From positions 248,001 through 312,000 of the forward strand of contig NZ_VIGV01000002.1 of the NCBI RefSeq assembly GCF_007858445.1: DNA of 64,000 nucleotides, written 5' to 3'. The translations under genes and the position numbers were made by a program. Positions 57,989 to 64,000 of the stretch are shown here, piece by piece; positions within the stretch are counted from its first letter, which is position 1; the number at the start of each line of letters is the position of its first letter. Below the pieces are notes generated by a model. The model did not search any database, was not told the origin of the DNA, and was given only the letters and a program-made list of their open reading frames with translations. This DNA comes from Tsukamurella sputi (GTDB taxonomy: Bacteria; Actinomycetota; Actinomycetes; Mycobacteriales; Mycobacteriaceae).

Positions 57989-59082
57989 CAGGCCCCCTTC
58001 ACGGCGGCGAAGCGGTTGATCGCGGGCCCGAGACCCAGGATCTCGCGGAGCGTCCCCGTGCGCGGAGCCCCGGGCAGGAGCGGCGCGAAGGCGACGCGGA
58101 GCCTGGGCAGGTCGACGGCGTTCACGCCGGGCCGGAACCGGGCACCGTCGAAGCCGAGGGACTGCCACCCGGCCACCGCGCGGGCGAGCGCCTCCCCCGT
58201 ACCGGCGAAGACCCGCGTGTCGTCGTCCGCGGTCTCACGGTGATCCAGTTTCTCGATGCGGCGCAACGCGGTCCGCTCGGAATCGGCGAGGTGGACGGTC
58301 ACATCCACGAGCAGTAGTGGGACACCGGCCGCCCGAAGCCGGCGAGCCGTCCCGGCCAGCTCCTCGTCCGGACCGGCGGGCACGATGGCGATATCGGCGT
58401 CCGCGGCGACGGCCTCGGAGTCGGCGTCCGTGATCCGCACGACGACCGGCGGGCGTCCCTGCGGCGGCCGGGGCGTGATCGACGGCCCCTTGACCGAGAA
58501 GTTCTCACCGTGGAAGTCGATGTAGTGCAGCCGGTCCCGGTCGACGAACCGCCCGGTGGCGACGTCCTTGACGATCGCGTCGTCCTCCCAGCTGTCCCAG
58601 AGATCGCGCAGTACCTCGACGTATTCGCGCGCCTCGAGGGCGCGCGATGCCGGGTCCTGAGGGTCCTTACGCCCGAACAGCGCCGCGTCGGCGGGGGCAC
58701 CCGTGGTCACGGGGAGCACACCCGCACGACCGCCGCTGACGTAGTCCAGCGTCGCAATGCCCTTCGACGCGTGGAAGGGCTCGGTGTGGGTGGCCGTCAC
58801 GGTGGGGACGAGCCCGATGCGTGGCACCGCCGGCGCCACGCGAGCCGCGAGCAGAACGGCGTCGAACCGGCCGGAGAGCCGGTCCCGGGCGGTGAGCGAG
58901 AACGAATCCTCGAACGTGACGAAGTCGGAGGCGGCCACCTCCGCGGAGCGGGCCAGCCCAACCCAGTGCTCCGCGGAGGTGGCCTCCAGTGGGTCCGCTC
59001 CGACCTCCGCGAACGCTGCGGGATGCCAGCCGAAAGGCTCCAGGGCGATCCCGAGGACAGGGCGAGAGGTAGGTGCGGTCAC
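57988..59082 (-). CDS. LLM-class flavin-dependent oxidoreductase, first gene of a trio
   Basis: 364 aa, divergent luciferase-like protein: LGIALEPFGWHPAAF, FVTFEDSF, GLVPTVTATHTEPFHASKGIATLDYVS and YIDFHGENFSVKGPS are recognisable LLM positions. The GTG start lies 7 nt after TACCGT (59095-59090), with no ribosome site, so it is probably leaderless. It is divergent from marR across 195 nt. Confidence 0.87.
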   Translation of the reverse strand: MTAPTSRPVLGIALEPFGWHPAAFAEVGADPLEATSAEHWVGLARSAEVAASDFVTFEDSFSLTARDRLSGRFDAVLLAARVAPAVPRIGLVPTVTATHTEPFHASKGIATLDYVSGGRAGVLPVTTGAPADAALFGRKDPQDPASRALEAREYVEVLRDLWDSWEDDAIVKDVATGRFVDRDRLHYIDFHGENFSVKGPSITPRPPQGRPPVVVRITDADSEAVAADADIAIVPAGPDEELAGTARRLRAAGVPLLLVDVTVHLADSERTALRRIEKLDHRETADDDTRVFAGTGEALARAVAGWQSLGFDGARFRPGVNAVDLPRLRVAFAPLLPGAPRTGTLREILGLGPAINRFAAVKGA

Positions 59083-59277
59083 GGATTCGACGGTAGGCGT
59101 CCGGCTTTCGCCTGTGACCCGTTGCGCTCACCGTGGATGCAAGGGAATCGCGCGAGGTCGTTACGTCCCTGCAGATCGGAAGTGCAAGCGGGGCAAGGTC
59201 CTCCACCGTCCTGAACCTCCCCGAAAGACTATTAACGGAACTAACCATTCTCCCGTTCTCCGTAGTAGCCTCGGCCC

Positions 59278-59772
59278 GTGCACGACGTCGACGCCGCCAT
59301 GGCCCAGTGGCGCACCGAGTATCCGGGGCTCGACATCCTGTCGATGAGCATCATCAGCCGCCTCGCCCAGCTCGAGGTGATCGCCCGCACCGCGACCGAG
59401 GGGCCGTTGGAGAACGCCGGGCTCCGCCGCGGCGAGTTCGACGTGCTGGCGACGCTCCGCCGTTCCGGAGCGCCCTTCGCGCTCACCCCCGCGACGTTGG
59501 CGGATCAGCTCCTGATCACCCGCGCAGGTCTGACCGCTCGGCTCGACCGCCTCGAATCGGCGGGCCTGATCACTCGGACACCGAACCCGACCGACGGACG
59601 GGGCAAACGGGTCACACTCACCGAAGAGGGTCGTGGCCTCGTCGAACGCCTCCTCCCCGCCCACGTGGAGCGGGTGGGATCGATATTGGCGCCCTTGTCC
59701 GACGAGAGCCTCAAGACCTTCGACCTGCTCCTGCGGAATCTGACGACGCAGCCATCGCCGGACCAGCGCTAG
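59278..59772 (+). CDS. MarR-family transcriptional regulator
   Basis: 164 aa winged-helix protein: LRRGEFDVLATLRRSG, PATLADQLLITRAGLTARLDRLESAGLI and the wing RTPNPTDGRGKRVTLTEEG. The GTG start is 6 nt after TAGCCT (59266-59271), suggesting a leaderless message. It is divergent from the LLM trio and probably represses it. The 59083-59277 gap holds both promoters; no clear symmetrical operator was found by eye. Confidence 0.9.
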   Translation: MHDVDAAMAQWRTEYPGLDILSMSIISRLAQLEVIARTATEGPLENAGLRRGEFDVLATLRRSGAPFALTPATLADQLLITRAGLTARLDRLESAGLITRTPNPTDGRGKRVTLTEEGRGLVERLLPAHVERVGSILAPLSDESLKTFDLLLRNLTTQPSPDQR

Positions 59773-59904
59773 TCGCACGCGCCCCAGGCGTCGCGACCAG
59801 CTCACCACGCTCCGACCCGCCCCGCGCGACACGCGAATCCGACAAAGCGGAGAGTGCTGAGTTTCTCCTGAGCAGAACCTGGGAGCGGCTGTTAGATTGC
59901 ATCC

Positions 59905-60291
59905 ATGTCGATGAAGAAGCTCGTCGCGGGTATCGCCGCGGCCGTCGCGATCACCACCCTCGTCCCCGGCATCGCAGGTGCCGAGCCCGCCAACGGCCGG
60001 TTCTGCGCCAAGGCCGACGCCGGCAAGACCGCCGTCCACAACGGTGTGAACCTCAAGTGTGTGCAGGACGGCAACCGCTACCGCTGGCGTCCGGCGAACG
60101 GCGCCACGCCGGCGAAGCCCGCCACCCCGGCTCCCGCGACCAAGTCGGCCACCAAGCCGGCGACGCCGTCCGCGTCGGCCACCCCGTCGGCCTCGGCCAA
60201 GCCCGGTGCGAAGCCGGCGGCCAAGCCCGCAGCCAAGCCCGCGACCTCCTCGGCCGCTGCGACCACCACCACGGCCAAGCCCGCAGCCTGA
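59905..60291 (+). CDS. Secreted Ala/Pro/Lys-rich protein
   Basis: 128 aa. A Sec signal peptide probably ends after GIAGA (residue 26). The next 35 residues hold FCAKADAGKTAVHNGVNLKC and RYRWRP, a small two-Cys module seen in various actinobacterial exported proteins, likely closed by a disulfide. The rest is a low-complexity tail of Ala, Pro, Lys, Ser and Thr with an AKPAAKPAAKPA repeat. TAGATT (59893-59898) lies 6 nt before the ATG. Function unknown; wall association is plausible. Confidence 0.75.
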   Translation: MSMKKLVAGIAAAVAITTLVPGIAGAEPANGRFCAKADAGKTAVHNGVNLKCVQDGNRYRWRPANGATPAKPATPAPATKSATKPATPSASATPSASAKPGAKPAAKPAAKPATSSAAATTTTAKPAA

Positions 60292-60292
60292 C

Positions 60293-60715
60293 CTACCGAA
60301 CGGACGTCGACAGGACGGTCCCCAGCACCGCCAGGCACATCGCCGGGCCGTGCGGGACCGTCCTGTCGCGTAGAGCGGCCGCCCAGACGATGGTGATGAC
60401 CTGCGCCGCGACCATCGAGACGAGCACACCCGCAATGCCGGCGACCGTCGCGCTGACCACGCCGAGGGCCGGCGCCACCTTCACGTCCCCGGCGCCCATT
60501 CCCCGGCACACGAAAGCCATGCCGTTCACCGTCGTCCACAGCGCGGCACCGAGGAGCGGGGCGGGCGCACCGTCGAACACGGACCACGCGGCCCAGAGGA
60601 GCGCGATTGCGGCGGCGGGCAGGGTCAGGACATCCGGGAGCCGACGCTCGCGCACGTCGAACCAGCACAGCGCGGCGCACCACGCGATCACTCCCCCGAA
60701 GAGCCCCCACTCCAC
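60293..60715 (-). CDS. Small prepilin-peptidase-like membrane protein (A24 family)
   Basis: 140 aa with four or five membrane helices. The two aspartates expected of type IV prepilin peptidases are in CWFDVRERRLPD and in GMGAGDVKVAPALG, whose GxGD motif is intact. The N-terminal methylase domain of full-length PilD is absent, as in the TadV-like short forms. It ends one base after the converging secreted-protein gene, lies next to aroE-mltG-ruvX as in related genomes, and probably processes pseudopilins encoded elsewhere. Confidence 0.82.
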   Translation of the reverse strand: MEWGLFGGVIAWCAALCWFDVRERRLPDVLTLPAAAIALLWAAWSVFDGAPAPLLGAALWTTVNGMAFVCRGMGAGDVKVAPALGVVSATVAGIAGVLVSMVAAQVITIVWAAALRDRTVPHGPAMCLAVLGTVLSTSVR

Positions 60716-60727
60716 GCGGCCAGTCTG

Positions 60728-61141
60728 TCAGGCCTGCAACGCCCCGCGCAGCGGATCGGGAATCGGGATCGCGCCCGAGCCGTCGGGGTCGATCACGGCA
60801 TAGACGACGCGCCCGACGACGGCCTGCGTCGGCTCGACCGCGTCGAGGTCGGCGAGGAAGACGAAGTCGAGGGTGAAGCTCTTGGTGCCGATCCGGCCGG
60901 GCCGGATCGCGATCTCGGAGTCGCGGTCATCGGTGAGCCCGGCGGCGTAGTCGAGTTCGACGTGCACGATCTGGATGTCGAATCCCTGGCTGGCCCACTG
61001 CTCCCACGCCGCGCCGCGCGCGGTGAAGAACCGACCGACGGCATCGTCGAGGTACGCGAGGTACCACATGTTGAACAGGACACCCTGCCGGTCGATCTCG
61101 TAGTACCGCGGACGGAATCGGTGACGGAACTCCGACATCAT
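60728..61141 (-). CDS. Hotdog-fold thioesterase (4-HBT/YbgC-like)
   Basis: 137 aa. FRPRYYEIDRQGVLFNMWYLAYLDDAVGRFF is the opening hotdog segment, where the Asp of EIDRQG is the usual catalytic position. It is expected to hydrolyse an acyl-CoA. The first of two adjacent ATG codons overlaps the aroE stop (ATGA), with GAGG 5 nt upstream. Confidence 0.87.
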   Translation of the reverse strand: MMSEFRHRFRPRYYEIDRQGVLFNMWYLAYLDDAVGRFFTARGAAWEQWASQGFDIQIVHVELDYAAGLTDDRDSEIAIRPGRIGTKSFTLDFVFLADLDAVEPTQAVVGRVVYAVIDPDGSGAIPIPDPLRGALQA

Positions 61142-61947
61142 GCCTTCCTCGCGGCGTTCAGCGCCGCCGTCATCGCCTCCCGCGGAGCAGGACGCCCGGT
61201 GAACCATTCGGCCTGGCGGAAGGCCTGATGCAGCAGCATCGTCAGGCCGCCCGCGGTGCGCGCGCCCTTCGACTCGGCGGCCGCGACGAGCAGCGTGGGC
61301 CATGGATCGTAGGCCACGTCGGCCACCGCCGGCGCCGCGGAGGACAGCGCGTCCGCCAACGGGAAGTCGTCGGACTGCGCCCCGCCGGGGAGCGTGGAGA
61401 CCAGCACGTCGGCGGCCGGGACCGACGCCGCTGCGAGGGCCGCCCACTCCGCCGTGAGGCCGAAGGCCTCGGCGCAGGCGAGCGCTCCCTGCGCCCGTTC
61501 CTCCGAGCGGGCGAGCACCGTCACCCTGCGGAAACCGCGGTCGGCGAGGGCCGCGAAGACCGGGCGGGCGGTGCCGCCCGCGCCCACGACCACCGCGGAC
61601 TCCCCCGTCGCATCGCACTCGGCGAGGAGCCCCTCGGCACCGTCGACGTCGGTGCAGTCGGCGAGCCAACCGGACTCGGTGCGCACCAGCGTATTGGCCG
61701 ACCCCACCGTCACGGCGCGCTCCGTCCGCTCCCCGGCGAAATCGAGCGCCGCGAACTTTCCGGGCATCGTCACCGACAGCCCCACCCATTCGGGCCCCAG
61801 TCCCCCCACCAGGCCCGGCAGGGCGTCGGCGTCGCATTCGATCCGCTCGTAGCTCCAGTCCAGGCCCAGCGCGGCGAACGCGGCACCGTGGAGGACGGGT
61901 GAGAGCGAGTGCGCGATCGGCTTGCCGAGAACGGCGGCGCGCCTCAT
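61138..61947 (-). CDS. aroE: Shikimate dehydrogenase
   Basis: 269 aa. It reduces 3-dehydroshikimate with NADPH. The substrate motif SLSPVLH is residues 13-19, the catalytic Lys is in TMPGK, and the nucleotide loop is VGAGGTARP. The NTD motif reads CTD here. AroE starts at the ATG whose A is shared with the mltG stop (TGATG). Confidence 0.92.
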   Translation of the reverse strand: MRRAAVLGKPIAHSLSPVLHGAAFAALGLDWSYERIECDADALPGLVGGLGPEWVGLSVTMPGKFAALDFAGERTERAVTVGSANTLVRTESGWLADCTDVDGAEGLLAECDATGESAVVVGAGGTARPVFAALADRGFRRVTVLARSEERAQGALACAEAFGLTAEWAALAAASVPAADVLVSTLPGGAQSDDFPLADALSSAAPAVADVAYDPWPTLLVAAAESKGARTAGGLTMLLHQAFRQAEWFTGRPAPREAMTAALNAARKA

Positions 61948-63203
61948 CACGGCCCGCAACCCACGGTGAGGAACTTGTTCTCGCAGGCCTTCTGCCGGTT
62001 GCGCTCGTGCTGCGCGAAGTCATCCGTGAACAGGGTGGTGCCCTGCTTGTCCACGGTGACGAAGTAGAGCCATGGACCGGGCGCCGGGTTCTCGGTGGCC
62101 ACCAGCGCCTCGGTGCCCACGGCGCCGATCGGTGTCGCCGGCAACCCCGTCTTGGCGTACGTGTTCCACTCGGTCTTCTTGAGCAGCTTCTCGCCCGCGA
62201 CATCGATGCCGGTGACGGCCTCGCCGTAGTTCACCGTGGAGTCCATCTCGAGCTTCTGGTCCTTGGCCAGCCGGTTGAGGATCACCCGGGCGACCTTGGG
62301 GTAATCGTCGGCCTGGTTGACCTCACGCTCGACGATGGAGGCCGAGACCAGCACCTGGTACGGCGCGAGTTTCGCCGCCGACGTGCGGCTCGCCGAGAGC
62401 AGACCCTGCGTCTCGTACTGCTTCGCCGACGCCGTGATCAGATCCTTGAGGATCGCCTGCGGCGTGGCCGACGGGTCGATCTGGTCCCAGGTACCGGGAG
62501 CGATCAGGCCCTCGAGCCGCCGGTGGTCGCCCTTGAGGCGTACCACGGTGGCAGCGGCCCACTCCGGAACACCCAGGTCGGCGACGGTCGCGGAGGACGC
62601 GATCTTGACGAAGTCCGCCTTCGACGTCTGCTTCTTCACACCGTCGACGGTGTGGGCCGTGGCGGCGGAGAGCTGGCTGAAGATGCCGGGCGCGATCTTC
62701 CCGTCCTTGTTGCGCTTGTCATCGAGTACAGCGCCGGGCGAGACGTTGAGCATGCCCACGCGGTGAGAGCGGTTCGGATCGACGAGCATGGTGACGGCCT
62801 CGGACGCCGGGAGGGACTTGCGCAGCTCGTAGTAGCCGGCCGAGATCGGCTTGTCGCCCGCGGCGCGATTGAACGCACCGACCGACTTCACGACACCCGC
62901 GTCGACCAGATTCTGCGCGAAGTCGGAGTTGTTCTGGCCGATGACGTGCACCACCACCTCCGGACCGGCCTGGCCGGAGGCGAAGTCCTCGGGCGCCGCG
63001 GCGCCGCCGAAGAGCGAACCCCGCACCGTCCACAGCACACCGGCCACGACGACCAGGAAGACGACGAGCATGGAGAGCAGCGCGACGCGACGACGCCGCT
63101 TGATCCGTGCTCGCTCCGCGGCCCGACGCCGCTCCGCCCGGGTGGTCCGCTGTTCGCCGACCGACACCGGCTCAGCCCGGTGCCGGTTCCACCCGTCGCT
63201 CAC
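61947..63203 (-). CDS. mltG: Endolytic murein transglycosylase
   Basis: 418 aa. A basic cytoplasmic tail ([18 protein letters not shown]) precedes one membrane helix near residues 40-60. The outer YceG domain contains the catalytic Glu in [25 protein letters not shown] and the conserved MDSTVNYG and [14 protein letters not shown]. It cuts nascent glycan strands and so ends peptidoglycan polymerisation. The GTG start overlaps the ruvX stop (GTGA). Confidence 0.92.
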   Translation of the reverse strand: MSDGWNRHRAEPVSVGEQRTTRAERRRAAERARIKRRRRVALLSMLVVFLVVVAGVLWTVRGSLFGGAAAPEDFASGQAGPEVVVHVIGQNNSDFAQNLVDAGVVKSVGAFNRAAGDKPISAGYYELRKSLPASEAVTMLVDPNRSHRVGMLNVSPGAVLDDKRNKDGKIAPGIFSQLSAATAHTVDGVKKQTSKADFVKIASSATVADLGVPEWAAATVVRLKGDHRRLEGLIAPGTWDQIDPSATPQAILKDLITASAKQYETQGLLSASRTSAAKLAPYQVLVSASIVEREVNQADDYPKVARVILNRLAKDQKLEMDSTVNYGEAVTGIDVAGEKLLKKTEWNTYAKTGLPATPIGAVGTEALVATENPAPGPWLYFVTVDKQGTTLFTDDFAQHERNRQKACENKFLTVGCGP

Positions 63204-63676
63204 TCGTCGACCTCCTCGCGGCCGGGCACCGGCCGCCTCTCGTCGAGCCATCCCTGCAGGATGGCCACCGCGGCGGCCTGATCGATCACCGCTCGCTGCT
63301 CCTTCGCCCGCACCCCGTTCTCGCGCAGCGCACGCTGCGCCGTGACCGTGGTGAAGCGCTCATCCGAGAAACATACCCGCGGCGGCGTTGCGGTCGCAGT
63401 AGCCAGGGCTCCGGCGAGCCGCCGCGCGAACCCTTCGGCCATGCGCGCGGACGCGCCGCGCTCCCCGCGCAGTGTGCGGGGCATACCGATCACGATCTCC
63501 ACGGGCTCGTAGTCCACCACGAGTTGCGCGATCCGCCGGAGATCGGACCCGTCCTTCGCCGCCCGCACGGTCTCGACGGGGGTGGCGAGGATCCCGTCGG
63601 GATCCGACACGGCGACCCCGATGCGGGCCTTGCCCACGTCGAGGGCCAGCCGACGGCCCCGCTCCCACGACGACAC
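63200..63676 (-). CDS. ruvX: RuvX/YqgF-family putative pre-16S rRNA nuclease
   Basis: 158 aa RNase H-fold protein, thought to trim the 5' end of 16S rRNA and once called a Holliday-junction resolvase. Acidic metal ligands lie in [28 protein letters not shown] and [19 protein letters not shown] start lies 2 nt after the alaS stop. Confidence 0.93.
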   Translation of the reverse strand: MSSWERGRRLALDVGKARIGVAVSDPDGILATPVETVRAAKDGSDLRRIAQLVVDYEPVEIVIGMPRTLRGERGASARMAEGFARRLAGALATATATPPRVCFSDERFTTVTAQRALRENGVRAKEQRAVIDQAAAVAILQGWLDERRPVPGREEVDE

Positions 63677-63678
63677 CG

Positions 63679-64000
63679 TCAGGCGCCGGCCGTCCGCGTG
63701 ACCTCGGCCCGGATCGCGGCGAGAGCCGCGTCGATGCCGGACGCGTCGGAACCGGCGCCCTGCGCGAGATCGGCCTTGCCGCCGCCGCGACCGCCGACCG
63801 ACGGGGCAGCCGCCTTGACCAGATCGCCCGCCTTGATGCCGAGATCCTGCGCCGCATCGTTCGCGGCGACCACGAAGGGGACCTTGTCGCCGTCGACCGC
63901 GAACAACGCGATCACCGCGGCATCGGCGCCCAGACGCCCCTTGAGCTGGGTGACTAGGCCACGAAGCTCACCGGCTGCGACACCCTGGGGGGCCTTCGCC
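63679..64000 (-). CDS. alaS: Alanyl-tRNA synthetase, C-terminal end (partial)
   Basis: The last 106 codons of a gene that enters from beyond the window edge. The frame reads [41 protein letters not shown] and [19 protein letters not shown], the oligomerisation and glycine-rich DHHA1 end of AlaS. Gene order alaS-ruvX-mltG-aroE is common in actinobacteria. Confidence 0.93.
   Translation of the reverse strand, partial: AKAPQGVAAGELRGLVTQLKGRLGADAAVIALFAVDGDKVPFVVAANDAAQDLGIKAGDLVKAAAPSVGGRGGGKADLAQGAGSDASGIDAALAAIRAEVTRTAGA

Noticed and set aside
59083-59277. Possible riboswitch before the LLM trio
   Set aside because: A GGC-GAAA-GCC mini-hairpin is present, but no known sulfur or cobalamin riboswitch core is seen, and the downstream gene looks leaderless.

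Overview
The window is high-GC actinobacterial DNA, almost entirely coding and with no mobile elements, rRNA or tRNA. The order Mycobacteriales fits best, and a Tsukamurella- or Gordonia-like organism is my inference. The grounds are the biotin locus with BsaP and a DUF2567 protein beside bioB, an acyl-ACP desaturase, F420/flavin-type LLM oxidoreductases, the NrtR-nadABC arrangement, the order alaS-ruvX-mltG-aroE, and many genes whose start codon lies 6-8 nt behind a TAnnnT box (leaderless transcripts).

Layout. 112-14722 is a purine/ureide salvage region: NCS2 purine permease, xanthine dehydrogenase xdhABC, guanine deaminase, an aldolase-like DUF6986 protein with AllE, an oppositely oriented operon of an NCS1 allantoin-type permease with two Asp/Glu-racemase-family proteins, and divergent allantoinase allB. 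The xdhA, aldolase-allE, permease and allB control regions share a palindrome TTCCG-n5-CGGAA, which suggests one regulator that is not encoded here. Uricase and AllC are also absent, so the pathway is completed elsewhere. 14739-19818 holds a secreted M61 peptidase and hisDCB. 19940-25557 holds an acyltransferase, an AraC-VOC pair, an alcohol dehydrogenase and a two-component system divergent from a DM13 lipoprotein-DoxX pair. 25514-29665 is nadABC with its divergent NrtR regulator and operator.

29710-33392 holds an acyl-ACP desaturase, a membrane protein and a two-gene flavin monooxygenase/reductase unit. 33409-38495 is the biotin region (bioA-bioF-bioD, bioB-bsaP, DUF2567) with two BioQ-type palindromes. 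38593-43406 is treY, an unknown gene and treZ (trehalose from alpha-glucan). 43464-46614 has two LLM oxidoreductases, a PPOX-fold protein and a membrane protein. A decayed vapC and ilvA follow.

48418-59772 has a NarL-type two-component system, a polar amino-acid-type ABC importer with an LLM oxidoreductase, an acyl-CoA synthetase-like ligase, and a translationally coupled trio of LLM monooxygenases with a divergent MarR regulator. It looks like an uptake and oxidation island for an unknown organic substrate. 59905-64000 ends with a secreted Ala/Pro/Lys-rich protein, a small prepilin-peptidase-like protein, a thioesterase, aroE, mltG, ruvX and the 3' end of alaS. No gene-free stretch exceeds 300 bases. 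The longest are 13132-13372 (divergent promoters and operators) and 1588-1796 (xdh control region).
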